Below, piece by piece: positions 35,440-47,365 of a DNA stretch of 64,000 bases. The DNA is from Mytilus galloprovincialis (lineage: Eukaryota > Mollusca > Bivalvia > Mytilida > Mytilidae): contig NC_134838.1 of NCBI RefSeq assembly GCF_965363235.1, positions 16,524,441 through 16,588,440 of the forward strand. The letters run 5' to 3'. A program made the translations under genes and the position numbers. Below the pieces are notes generated by a model. The model worked only from the letters and a program-made list of their open reading frames with translations, was not told where the DNA came from and did no database searches. Numbering within the stretch: the stretch's first letter is position 1; each line of letters begins with the position of its first letter.

Positions 35440-36129
35440 AACATTACTCTTCTACGATAATTAACCTGTTTGGTAACCTATGACATGAAATCAAACAGAT
35501 CTTGAAAATCCAATTGCACGATGTCGCAATCTATTTATATCTATGTTCATGCTTATAGGATAGCTGATAGTCGGGTTATGTCGTCAGTCTTCTGAGGTCA
35601 TCTAGATATTGAATTCATTATTAGATGGCATCTAGACTAAAGTAGTGACAAAATAATATATTTTATCAAGTTCCTGTATTTTTAACTGTTTATTTCAGAC
35701 TTTTAGATTGTAATTTGGATATACGTTTTAGTATGTATAGTATGATGATTCCAATAGTTTGCGTTTGCTTATTTCCTTTGAGGGCTTGGAATCAATGTGT
35801 TTAGTTGTACACTTGATATTGTCATAAAGAAAAAAATTTATTGTCGCTTCTTTACCTGGTATGCTATATTTGATACTATTATACCAAGGATTTGTGCAAA
35901 TACTAATACTGAACAAATCCTTGATTATAATGACATTAACTTGGGTTTCAAATTTGACCAACTTGAACCTTGTCACTAATGGAACCTAGGACTAGTTTTA
36001 TATATATGACTCGTCCTAGCCAGAGACATATAACATCCTAGCATATAAACACATCAAAGGGATAACATCTTTTACGAAGGAGGCCCGGCCCTTTTTTAGA
36101 ACGCGTTATTGAAACCGCACATCCGGTAA

Positions 36130-36157
36130 TCACGTGTCTGCTTCTTTTGTCATGTGA
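36130..36157. promoter_or_regulatory. Paired E-box / M-box in the RAB29 upstream region
   Basis: TCACGTG at 36130-36136 and TCATGTGA at 36150-36157 lie about 20 bp apart in a GC-richer stretch 0.8 kb upstream of the RAB29 ATG. TCATGTGA is the classic MITF M-box, and CACGTG cores are bound by TFEB/TFE3. Position before the likely first exon supports a promoter role, but no expression evidence is available. Confidence 0.45.
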
Positions 36158-36239
36158 TCGTAAAGTGAAAGTTGAGTTAAAAAAAAAAAACACACAACAT
36201 GCACAAATGAGGATTTCATAGAGTACCTTTACTGTCGCT

Positions 36240-36963
36240 TTTAACTAGTTAAGGACTCATTTAAATCAGTCGACAATTTAGGAGATCCAGTAAATAGGTA
36301 TTTCATAAGACAGTTTTAAATAACATGCCATGATTGTAATGTTTTATGATTATGATTAGTACGAATGAACTCAAGCTTCTGACAAGTTTAGCCATTCATA
36401 AATTATGACCTTATTTTTCATGTGACATTACAATCAGTAATTTTATTTAAACTTTGTCATTGTCAAACAGACAGTGAATAATAAATGTAACAAGAGTTGG
36501 AAGTATATATATATAGCTACCAACTTTAAAACTTAAAAGTTGTTTAACATACTAAAAATGGAATAAATAGTTTCGTTTTTATCAACCAAAAACAAAAATA
36601 TTTGCATATCGTGTATGAGGAAATATTTATAGCTAGAATATATGTATATGGTATACTGACTTTAGCTTAGCTTAACATGATCATTATAGAGATTATCAAA
36701 ACAATCCATGTATACAGTAAATTAAGCTATTAAATTTCTGTATAATGAAAAAAAGATATGTTCATCAATAAATAATGTCAATAAGGATAAAGATCTGATA
36801 ATCATTGTTTACAAAGTTAAAAGCTAAAAATGAATTGACTTTTTTAAAGAATTTTTATCCATGTTTTTTATGTGTTTTAGAGTCTGAAGAAAGATACATT
36901 TATGCAAAGTACAAGAAGATGATAATCAGATAAAGTGATATGTCATAGGAACACATGTAGACA
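36240..36963 (+). other. RAB29: Probable RAB29 5' UTR exons and intron
   Basis: A good donor (AAATAGGTATTT) lies at 36298/36299 and an acceptor (TATGTGTTTTAG) ends at 36880. A noncoding first exon ending at 36298 could therefore splice to 36881 and run into the ATG at 36964. The first-exon start is not visible. Confidence 0.4.
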
Positions 36964-39900
36964 ATGACAGAACTTTTATTCAAGATCATTATTATTGGTG
37001 ATCCAACTGTTGGAAAGACATCCTTTATTCAGAGATATGTCAATGATTCCTTCCGCAGAGATTATAAAATGACCATTGGAGGTTAGATATTTTTATATAC
37101 ATCTTTTTGTGTATGAAATGATTTGTTTAAAATCAACTGAAAGAACTTCATTGGTTAGAAATTTAATTAATGATAAACACATATTTCATACATTGATTGT
37201 ATTACACAGCCAATTTTGCATAGGTACTATTTTTGTATTTAAAATCTGTAGTACTGAAAATTTACTTTTGATATTTAGTACTATTTCTTTACTTTAAAAT
37301 TATTGTACTATTTACATACCTGTATTTGACAGTGCATGATTTATACTTAAAATTTTGGTACAGAAATAATACCAAAATCAATATTCCATGTTTGAAAATC
37401 ATAATTTAAGGGGGTTCGCGGGTCTAAATCATTTATATAGGATTTCTCTATATTTTTCTATAAATGAACTTTATCTTATAGTTAATAGAAAAATAAAATA
37501 AAAAAGTGGGGTCACCGTTCATTTGCGCTCACAATCTGCCTTCGAAAGAAGCATACATTTTGGTAAAGGTGGTTTTTTTCTGTTGAAGTAATAGGAGAAA
37601 TAAAGGTAATATCGAAATAAAATAAAGAAATTTATTACAGAAATCGCTAAAATTTTACAATAATTTAGTTTAAGTACAGCTTATATGGAAATTATATTAA
37701 AAAAGATAGGTCACCGATGATTTGAAAAAAATATTTCAATTTTAGAGCCAAAAAATGGCATTTTTCCACCAAAGGGAGATAATTTGGAACTTTTTCAATG
37801 ATGTATACATTTTGAAAGTCATCTGGGGCCAACACGAATTGATTGTTTTGAATGATTTTTGTACCATATGATAAAGTAACAACTACAAAAGGAAATAGAT
37901 AAAATTTGTAATGAAAAACAAATGTTTGATTTTTTCCTGAAATTTTTATACCCTCGAGCCTCCTTAAGTACCTATGCAAAAGTAGCTGTGTACGTCATGT
38001 AGGTGGAAACTGGTAAAATAATGCAATGTTATTGGATTTCAGTTTACCATTTATAAATGATGAATATATCAAACTATTACTTAATAACAAGTGTAGAAAA
38101 ACACTTAGATTAATATCATCTTTTATTAATCAATCATTTGAATTAAGGAAAAATGTCCTTATAAATGAGTAATATGAACAATTTGAAGCTATAACATACA
38201 ATATACTTATGTCAGTAGTCTATTCTTACAAATTAACCTATATATATTGATATTTATAACTGCACATTTCATTGTTTGAAATGTGCCCAATGATTTGTTA
38301 TGTAGTATTGTTTAATTGCTGCATCATTACTATTAGTATACTAGTTGTATGGGCTGTTGCCAATTATTGTAATTGAGTTTGTGCCAATAAAATATTTGTA
38401 TTTGTATAACAGGATAAATGTTGTTTTGCCTTATTCAACATATATTTGTGTTTTGGGTTTTATCTTCATTCAAGATATATAATTTTAAGTTTAAAAAAAT
38501 CTAATAATATCATTATAACATCTTTATAGATTATACTGAATTTTTGGTCTATATAGTGACTCAACTCAAATACGGTAAAAAGAGATCCATTTTGTTTTAC
38601 TATAAAAATAAATGCAAACTATATATTTACATGTAAAGTGCAACAATTATATGGTCAATAGCAGTAGTATAATTATAAAAAAGCTGAAAAAAATAAATCA
38701 GAATTTGATATAATGTTGTTTTTTATTCCTATTTTCCTATTCAGGAATTAAGGTAAGGGATATAAAAGTGTTATTACTCATGATGATGAAAAGATTACAA
38801 CAGGTCTCTTTTCAATATCCTCCCTGGTTTAATCCCTTGATCCATATCAAGGTTCAATAAGCTCCATACTAAAGCATGATGTATAAGAAATTATTTTTAC
38901 GAAAGGATGATTGATTGTTGGTTGCTTCAGGTCCAGTGGCAAATATTAAATTCATGTCTAGGACAATTAAAAAGTTATGTTTACTTGTGATTTCAAGTTT
39001 ATTTCTTACACATATTTTATTTATAACATTTAGAAAAGTTCCATTTTTTGGTAAAACAGGATAACAATGTTGAATGTTGAACATTATAATCTGTACTAAT
39101 GAATAAGAGGATTAACTTTAATGACCTTTTAAGAAACGAAATTGAAAGGTCAATTTAAAGCTAAACTGTTTAAATGGATTAGAGTGTGTTGAAATATTAT
39201 ATAAGACCCATATGATGAATTATAAATATTATAAAAATACAGATATTTCTACATATTTTTAAATATCTGACAATGGACTGAGAGATTTAGGGAAAGTAAA
39301 ATTATTTGTAAAAATTGATAGTGTGAGCATGACATATTGTCCTATGTTCTATAGATGCATATCATTGTTAATGATATGGTGTAAAAGTGATAACAAGCAC
39401 TTGACTGGACAATTGAAATGACAGAGTTTTTCAACAAAAATAGATATATAATATATAAACACTCACTTCTGTTTAACCCAATAAACCAACTAAAAAAAAT
39501 AAAAGATAAGCAATTTTCCAAAGTCAGACTTCAAATAATTATGATAGCCAAACTGACATGACTGACAATTAGAAATATTATTCAAATACTTAAAAGATAA
39601 CATTTTACTGATTTTTGATTACAGTTGATTTTGCACTTAAAGTTGTGAAATGGACAGAAAACCAGATGATCAAACTACAGCTGTGGGACATAGCAGGTAC
39701 AGTTAAAGACATGTAAAGATAGAAAGTACAGTCAGCAAAGACTGTTTAATAGGGGAAAATGAAAGTAAAAAATCAATTGCCAATACCAGACGGAAAACAT
39801 GTAAAAAAAAATGAAGACTATTGATTAATTAGAAAATAATTACTTTTTTTCAGATTTCTTTATTTCATTCATTTTTTTTTCAATTTACTTTTTATCTTCA

Positions 39901-42900
39901 GGCCAAAACTACATGTGTAATTTGTAACATGAGTACTGAACTCTTGAATGTCTTGCAAGTTATATGCTAGCACATAATTGAAGAAAAATGTTGATTGATA
40001 TACATGTAGTTTAAGTAGGATACTTAAGTTTAAATCTGAATTTTTGAAGAAAGTGTACCAAAATTCAAACATAGATTAGAAATTTGGCTTTTTTTTTTAT
40101 TGCTAATAAAATTCAAAAGTAATTAGTCAAATGTATCTATTTATTTCTCAGCAGACAAAATAGAAGATAGAATGATTATTATTAATTCTCAAAGTTTTTT
40201 CAATGAATATATAACCTGCAATGTCAGTATTTTTTTTAAATTGCTTTTACATGTACAAAATATTCCAAACATTTGTAGGTCAGGAAAGGTTTACATCAAT
40301 GACCAGAGTGTACTATAAAGATGCCCATGCTTGTGTCATAATGTTTGATCTGACACAACGATCCACATTCCAAAATGCTGTTAACTGGAAAAAGGATCTT
40401 GATTCCAAGTGTTCATTAACTGATGGTACCCCAGTCCCTTGCTTACTCTTAGCAAATAAGGTAATTATTGTATAAAGTTAACAAATTTGTGTGACTTAAA
40501 ACCAGAGAGATATTTTAATTTATTTTTACAAAACATTAACAAAAAATAAGACGAATATTGTTGATCCATTTATTTTTATGAGTAAAAAAGTAGTATTTTT
40601 AAAAAAACTTGATTACATGGTTTAATAATATTCGGTGCAAACATGCCTTGAGAAAATTAATTTTATTGAACAGTAAAATTCACATTTTAAAAATTTCGGG
40701 CCAACAAAATCCATAGTTTTATTAACCATGACTATAGTGCTTGCCTTAATTTTACATTTGTTTTGATAGTGTGATCTCAGTCATAGAGAAGTGGAACAGT
40801 CAGAGATAGAAGAAATGTGTAGGGAACATGATTTCATTGGCTGGACTGAAATATCAGTCAAAGAGGGTATAATGATTGAAGAACCAATGAGGTGAGCCAT
40901 TATAAATAAGTCTTGATCTGGTAGATTTAGAAAGTAGATATATTTTTTTTTAAATTCAGAAAGAGGTTTTAATTTTAAATAACCATAATCAATACATAAG
41001 GTTCACATACCAAAGAAATGACCACATCAAACGTAAAATCCTCATCCTGATAGAAGAATGCACTGATCTAATGTTTGTTACAAAATAATAGTAAGATTAC
41101 AGTATACAAGTTAATAAAGGGATCAGGACATTTTGACATAGAGGATTAAAAACAGGAAATTATAATACATTAACATTGTAGTTCAGTCCTAGAAATAGGG
41201 AGGATAGTAAAGAAAACACATTTTAATGTCATAATTTGGGATGATAGTTAAGAAAATATATTTTAATGTCATAATTTGTGATGATAGTAAAGAAAATACA
41301 TTTTAATGTCATAATTTGTGATGATAGTAAAGAAAATACATTTTAATGTTATAATTTGTGATGTTAGTAAAGAAAATACATTTTAATGTCATAATTTGTG
41401 ATGATAGTAAAGAAAATACATTTTAATGATCTTTAATGTCATAATTTGTGATGATAGTAAAGAAAATACATTTTAATGTCATAATTTGTGATGATAGTAA
41501 AGAAAATACATTTTAATGATTTTTGATGTCATAATTTGTGATGATAGTAGAGAAAATACATTTTAATGATTTTTAATGTCATAATTTGTGATGATAGTAA
41601 AGAAAATACATTTTAATGTCATAGTTTGGGATGAAAATTAGGAAAACACATTCTAAGGTCATAGTTTGTGATGATCCTTTGGATTCATTTATTTTCGTGG
41701 GTACCAATTTTCATGGATTAAAGAAAACTTGCAGATTCGTGGATATTTAAATTCGTGGCTTTGGCAAAGTCAGTATACATTCCTTTTGAAATTTTATATT
41801 TCGTTGAACATTAAAATTCTTGGTTCCACTGTACCCACGGTTACCCAATGAATATTAATGAATCCACAGTAGTGAAGGAAACACATTTTAAGGTCATAAT
41901 TTGTGATGATAGTGAAGAAAGCATGTCATTTAAGATTATATATGGTGATGTTGATAATAAATATCTTATTGAATTCTTGTTACTGTAAATACATGTACAT
42001 TAGATATATAAATTGAACAACTGGAATTGTAAAATTCATCAGGACTTTTTAATCATCTCAAGTTCTTATTGTAAATTCCTTTTTAAGGCATCATGTATAT
42101 AATTTCACTATTTTCCAAATCTTTTTCTTTGCATAAAATGGTTTCACCATCACTTACTGTATTCACATATTACTTTCATGCTCTCTAACTAATGAGATGA
42201 TAACACCACAGAAAATTATGATTAAAAAGATATTTCAAAATATTCTCAATGGATTTAATATATAAGCACAAAGAAAGAATATTTTCCAGAACTCTTATTA
42301 TTCAGTAGTTACATGATCTTATATTTCCTTGCTCTAAAAATTGACTGCATGAGAGGGAATGGGACACAGGGATAGGTATTGCAGACCTTCCACCAATCCT
42401 GATTTATTGGGGGTATCCCTCATGAGAGGTGCTGACCTGAATTTTGAAATTCTTCATTTTTTAAACTGAAAACCTCAAAACAGGCATAACAAGAATGTGT
42501 CCCTAGTACACAGATGCCCCATCCCCACTATCATTTTCTATGTTCAGTGAACTGTGAAAATGGTGTAAGAACTCTAATTTGGCGATAAAACTAGAAATAC
42601 CATATCATAAGAAACATGTGTAATAAGTTTTAAGTTGATTTGACTTCAACATCATCAAAAACTACCTCGACCAAAAACTTTAACCTGAAGCAGGACAGAT
42701 AGACAAACAGACAAACAAACAGACGGACGAACAAATGGACGGACAAACGGACGTACAGACCAGAAAACATAATTCCCATAAATGGGGTAAACAAGAGTGC
42801 ACACGCTGAAATGTCTCGCCTTCTATCACATAAACTTAACATTAACCAAGATAACTAAACAAAGACCAATGAACCTTGAAAATGAGGTCAAGGTCAGATG

Positions 42901-44159
42901 AACCATGCCAGGCAGACATGTACAGCTAACAATGCTTCTATACAACATATATATAGTTGACCTATTACTTATAGTTTAAGAAAAATAGACCAAACCACAA
43001 AAACTTAACACTGTGCAATGAACCATGAAAATGAGGTCACGGTCAAATAAAACCTGCACGACTGACATAAAGATCATAAAATATTTCCATACACCAAATA
43101 TAGTTGACCTATGGCATATAGTATTAGATAAAAAGACCAAAACTCAAAAACTTAACTTTGACCACTGAACCATGAAAATGAGGTCAAGGTCACATGACAT
43201 CTGCCCGCTAGACATGTACACCTGACAATCATTCCATACAACAAATATAGTAGACCTATTGCATATAGTATGAGAAAAACAGACCAAAACACAAAAATTT
43301 AACTATAACCACTGAACCATGAAAATGAGGTCAAGGTCAGATGACACCTGCCAGGACAACATGTACACCTTACAGTCCTTCCATACACCGAATATACTAG
43401 CCCTATTGCTTATAGTATCTGAGATATGGACTTGACCACCAAAACTTAACCTTGTTCACTGATCCATGAAATGAGGTCGAGGTCAAGTGAAAACTGTCTG
43501 ACAGACATGAGGACCTTGCAAGGTACGCTCATATCAAATATAGTTATCCTATTACTTATAATAAGAGAAATTTCAACATTACAAAAAATCTGAACTTTTT
43601 TTTCAAGTGGTCACTGAACCATGAAAATGAGGTCAAGGACATTGGACATTTGACTGACAGAAACTTCGTAACATGAGGCATCTATATACAAAGTATGAAG
43701 CATCCAAGTCTTCCACCTTCTAAAATATAAAGCTTTTAAGATGTTAGCTAACACCGCCGCCGCCGCCGCCGGATCACTATCCCTATGTCGAGCTTTCTGC
43801 AACAAAAGTTGCAGGCTCGACAAAAATGAGTTATTAAGTATTTATGCTAATATATACTCATTCATACAATATAGTAGTAGATTGAGAACATTTATGAGAA
43901 TAAAAGAGGAGCATTAGTTCCTCTATCACTTAAAATCCCCCCATTGTGGAGATTATGAAAAGTTGGCAGTATGTTATTGAATTATTCAACTAAATATTTT
44001 CTTTGTAATTTTAGATTTTTGATGGAAGAGATGATGATAAAACACACAGAGATGGAAGGATTTTCAGAATCAATGAGACAAGCAGCATCCAACCCTGAAG
44101 CTATTCACCTAAAGCAACAAAGTACTGTATTAGCTACACAGTCAGGATGTGGTTGTTGA
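36964..44159 (+). CDS. RAB29: RAB29 (Rab7L1)-like small GTPase, five exons
   Basis: Five in-phase exons (36964-37081, 39625-39696, 40279-40460, 40770-40891, 44015-44159) encode 212 residues; vertebrate RAB29 has 203. All GTPase boxes are present: P-loop GDPTVGKTS (12-20), switch I T37 then VDFALK, WDIAGQER (60-67) with catalytic Q65, NKCD (123-126) and SVK (153-155). FALK after switch I and ANK in place of GNK place it in the Rab32/38/29 group. RFTSMTR and ACVIMFDLT with PVPCLLLANKCDL fit RAB29 better than RAB32. The T69-S70 pair corresponds to the switch-II site phosphorylated by LRRK2 in human RAB29. The C-terminus CGC carries two prenylation cysteines. RAB29 acts at the trans-Golgi and stressed lysosomes. 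Intron 4 (3.1 kb) is packed with repeats. Confidence 0.92.
37410..37963. mobile_element. TTAA-flanked element in RAB29 intron 1
   Basis: TTAA at 37406-37409 and 37964-37967 flanks imperfect inverted ends: GGGGGTTCGCGGGT on the left and the complement of ACCCTCGAGCCTCC on the right. The 554-bp interior is AT-rich without ORF. The ends differ at several positions, so the copy is old or the call is partly chance. Confidence 0.5.
40562..40725. repeat. Decayed relative of the 41.68-kb TIR element
   Basis: GATCCATTTATTTTTATGAG, then AAACTTGATTACATGG and TTGAACAGTAAAATTC, follow the order of landmarks in the element at 41681-41865 (GGATTCATTTATTTTCGTGG, AAACTTGCAGATTCGTGG, TTGAACATTAAAATTC). It is heavily diverged. 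Confidence 0.4.
41201..41930. repeat. Minisatellite, unit 40-50 bp, about 11 copies plus remnants
   Basis: The unit reads GATGATAGTAAAGAAAATAC then ATTTTAATGTCATAATTTGT. Some units carry an extra 10 bp that repeats TTTTAATG. Central copies are nearly identical and edge copies are diverged, the usual pattern of an array homogenised from the middle. A TIR element interrupts it at 41681-41865, and diverged units resume after it. Confidence 0.85.
41681..41865. mobile_element. TIR element inserted in the minisatellite
   Basis: The ends GGATTCATTTATTTTCGTGG and the inverse of AATATTAATGAATCC give a pair of about 25 bp, with TACC/GGTTACC inside. The 185-bp interior has no ORF. Array units lie on both sides, so it inserted after the array formed, or the array's outer units are older. 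Confidence 0.65.
42486..42790 (+). repeat. Repeat family A copy 1 (GTGTCC...CAGACCAGAAAACATAAT)
   Basis: Opens AAGAATGTGTCCCTAGTACA, runs through ACTATCATTTTCTATGTTCA and CTACCTCGACCAAAAACTTT, then a degenerate ACGG/ACAA tetranucleotide tract. It ends CAGACCAGAAAACATAATTC, CCATAAATGGGG. The same ordered parts occur at 47.4, 52.8 and 59.9 kb. Confidence 0.75.
42791..43830 (+). repeat. Dispersed element with a 150-bp tandem array
   Basis: Begins near GAGTGCACACGCTGAAATGT, CTCGCC. It holds about five units of 145-155 bp, each with GAACCATGAAAATGAGGTCA, and ends with a GCCGCCGCC run and GTTGCAGGCTCGACAAAAAT. The head, array and hairpin-like tail resemble the bivalve Pearl/Helitron-derived elements that carry central tandem repeats, but no CTRR end is evident. 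It abuts family A copy 1 directly. It has no protein. Confidence 0.7.
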
Positions 44160-44603
44160 TGACTATTAATTTATATAGATTATTGTTACTTATATTGTTG
44201 TTATTTAAAAATTTATGTGGATCAGTGAAAGCTAAGGATACATTGTTGACAACTAAATCTTTTAAGATAGATGAATGAAACCTGTATTAACAATATTCAA
44301 TTAGAATTCTGCAAAAATACTTACTACCGTATTCACAGGAATTAATTGCATTGTTGATATTGAAGGACTGCATTTTAAATGCTCCAATAAGAGTTGTCAA
44401 CTTTATAATGGTCAATTGTTTCAGAAGAGAATGTTATGTTTTAAAAGATTTTCATTTGCAAGAAGATTTGTTCATGGTTTTTCTATTTTATATAACTTAT
44501 TGATCAAGTGCCAACATATTGTGATATGAAGTTACAGCATTAAGTTGGTCTATTTGGTTGGTTTTATGTGAGCATTGTTAGAATTTTAATATCTGAAGTG
44601 TTC

Positions 44604-44609
44604 AATAAA
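44604..44609 (+). terminator. Candidate RAB29 polyadenylation signal
   Basis: AATAAA 445 bp after the RAB29 stop, followed by T/GT-rich sequence (TTTTCTTTTAATTTGTC). Confidence 0.5.
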
Positions 44610-45608
44610 AATATGACATTTTCTTTTAATTTGTCAGATTAATTTATTTTTTTTAAACATTTTTGAAAGATATTTTTTTATTACATTGTAAATGTATCAT
44701 AATATTGACATGGACTTGATGGTAATTGACATTAAGTTATTAATTATATATATATATTTTTAATTATAATATAAACTTGTACATTTGGTAGAAAAATAAA
44801 TGGTAGATTTCATTTTCTGTCCATATAATTGTCTAACAAATCTGGATAGATAACAATATATTGAAATCCAGGATGTCAAGGGAATTTGCCAATCATTTTA
44901 TGAATAAGTTATGTTTGTCATAGTTTTAATTATCCTTGTTCATGTTTGTTGTTAGGTCATTTTTTAAGAATTAAAAATCTATGTAAAATGAAAACACTTC
45001 AAAAGCATGAAAGATTCAAAGGAGCTTTTTTTTGGTCAAAATGTTTGGGTGTGATGACAATGTCTATACATTTTGTGATCTTAAAGATGATCACCACTCT
45101 TGTTTTTGAGTTGTTGTCAGACACTCAAAATTCTCTTCTTTTGTCTGTGTAGTGCCCCTTAATCCCTACTTTTCATTTTTATAATTTTTAAAATTACATA
45201 TAGATGTAGTAAAAAGCTATTTTTTTTTAAATCATAGAAATTCCTTATTTTTTTATAGCTTTTAAAAGAAAAAAGGTGCCAATGTGAAGCAAAGAAAAAA
45301 CTAGAGGTAATCATTTCCCACCAAATTTTAAAATTGCTAATAGATAGTTTCCTATCCTTGTTCCAGTACATCGTCATAACAAACTGTTGGAGTAGCTTTA
45401 AAGAAGTAATAAATAAATTTGGTGTTTTTACTGTCTTCTGATTGGTTAAAATTATTAGTTTTATTTTCAATGTTGTCAATTTTGATGGCGACACGCCTAC
45501 TCTGACGTTGTGTATTCATACGCCAACATGTGTGTACGTTGTTATTGTTAATATAAATAATATAAAAAAGTTCTTTGAGCCTTATTTTTGATAGAAATTT
45601 ATTTATAA
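44610..45608. other. Intergenic, no gene recognised
   Basis: AT-rich sequence. The short ORFs on either strand lack recognisable domains or splice context. Confidence 0.4.
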
Positions 45609-45762
45609 TGAATGGCAATAATTTATTTTGATTTTATTGAACCATAAAACTAATTTTTGACTCTTCACATTTTACATAATCCGCTTCGCGGATTATTCAA
45701 TGTGAAGAGTCAAAAATTAGTTTTATGGTTCAATAAATTCAAAATAGATAATAGCCATTCAT
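45609..45762. mobile_element. Near-perfect 154-bp palindrome (foldback)
   Basis: Arms of about 75 bp start TGAATGGC and run through TTATTGAACCATAAAACTAA and TTTTTGACTCTTCACATT. They meet at AATCCGCTTCGCGGATT, itself a hairpin. Differences between the arms are few and mostly lie in the outer 25 bp and beside the centre. There is no coding capacity. Confidence 0.8.
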
Positions 45763-46135
45763 TAAATATTTCTTTTTTATTTATGATTTAAAAGATTCCG
45801 AACAGGTGACAATCAGTCTGAATATATCAGTTTGCATATACATTGTACCGGCCCTGCAAATTCCAACATTAAATTAAATATGTAATCCGCAATGAATATG
45901 AGAAAAATGTCAATATTTAAATATTAAACAATGTTATTTTTAAAACTTTTATTAATTATCAAGCGCCTGGATGTTCAAAAGTGTTGTATTTCATTCTTAT
46001 TTTTGATTTACATTTTACTGTAATATTTTTTGTGTAATATAATAGAGTATACTGCCTTATTTCACATGTTAAGGTTATACAGTTTGTTACAGTGTATGTG
46101 ATGTACTTTCCGGTAAGAAATTGAAAATTGTTATT

Positions 46136-46361
46136 GGTGGGTCTCAATGGGGTCTAAGCGTGACACGGGATGGCCAATTTTTCGTAAGCCTGACACGGGA
46201 AAGCCAAATTATTTTGCCGTGAAAATAGGAATTTTGGTCTAACGGGACACAGGAAATTACAAAAAAATGAGAATTGCTTAGGTACATAGTATAAGCGGGA
46301 TACAGTAGTCTGACAAAACAGTAAGCAGTATCCGGGATCAGAACCCCCCAATGAGACCACC
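46136..46361. mobile_element. Short TIR element
   Basis: Ends GGTGGGTCTCAATGGGG and the inverse of CCCCAATGAGACCACC, about 17 bp with one or two mismatches. The interior repeats TGACACGGGA twice. No ORF. Confidence 0.65.
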
Positions 46362-47365
46362 TTATTGCACCTTATTGATTTCCCTTTTTTATATTGTTGT
46401 TCAGAAGTAAGGTTGAGTATATGTACTTTCAGTTATAAAACTTAATTTATAATTTTAATCTATACATTATTTAATGACAAATGTTTTATATGAAAATGTA
46501 TTTAATAAACATTGTTGAAATATACCATACTTTGTTATAAATCAAGTTTTTGAATCACAACAATGAACTTCATATTTGTCTTATTTTAAATAACATATCC
46601 AATTCTCAAAAATTAAATGCACCTGAAAGATTGAGAAGAGCATAGAATTAAGTTCATCCTTGGATTCCTACATCCTGTTGTAAAATCAAAGAATTCTTCA
46701 GTGGTGTTATTTGACTAAGCAGGGTGTATGAATATATAGTAATGTCTGGTTGGATTTGGGTCCTAAAATTCAATGCTTCTCACTCACTGCATGTTAAAGA
46801 ACCCTTGAAACAAATTTTTGTGGGGTCCTTTGGTGGCTTTTGCAAATAAAAATATCTACAACTTATCAAAATGAGAAAAACTCTAGCTATTATAATTGCA
46901 GATTTTTGGTGGGGTTACTGTCAACCTTTAGTTTGTGTAGTGTTTTGTAAGCTGTTGTATTTTTTGGCCATGGCATTTTCTGTTTTTTTTTTTTTTCATT
47001 CATGGTTAGGCTGAATTGGCAAGCATGCAGTTTTAGTTGAAAATTATCATTTTCTTCCAGTGTAAACAACCAAGAGATAAACAGGCTGTTTAGCTACAGG
47101 CGAATGAGTTGCTTAATGTCCATTTTGTAAATAGATGTCATATACTACCAGGTTTTGTATTGATTGTGCCAGGTTACTGTGATTTTATTTTGATTATTTA
47201 TTTGAAATACTTTGGGTGAATTTTAAGGATACCGGTAGGCATTTTACATCGCCTGAAGACAATTTGGTTTGCAGACAATAACTGAGTTTAAGTGTATAGA
47301 TCTACTTTAGCACAAGGTTCCATATCACAATAGGAAGGTTGGATTTGATTTCAGGGCCAACAAGA
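46362..47365. other. Intergenic, no gene recognised
   Basis: AT-rich, with one T14 tract near 46984-46997. No ORF with domain character and no clear repeat. Confidence 0.4.

Noticed and set aside
37692-37979. 95-residue minus-strand ORF in RAB29 intron 1
   Set aside because: Falls within the TTAA-flanked element, lacks any recognisable domain and is AT-rich by chance.
41201-41650. CRISPR-like regular array
   Set aside because: Units are contiguous with no unique spacers, and the genome is eukaryotic. It is a minisatellite.
43753-43770. GCC repeat as a polyalanine coding expansion
   Set aside because: It lies in the noncoding tail of a dispersed element, and a similar GCCGCCGCC word ends the 48.3-kb element.
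36964-44159. RAB7 or RAB32 rather than RAB29
   Set aside because: ANKCD and FALK exclude RAB7. RFTSMTR and ACVIMFD fit RAB29 better than the RFGNMTR and FVVFD of RAB32 as I recall them.
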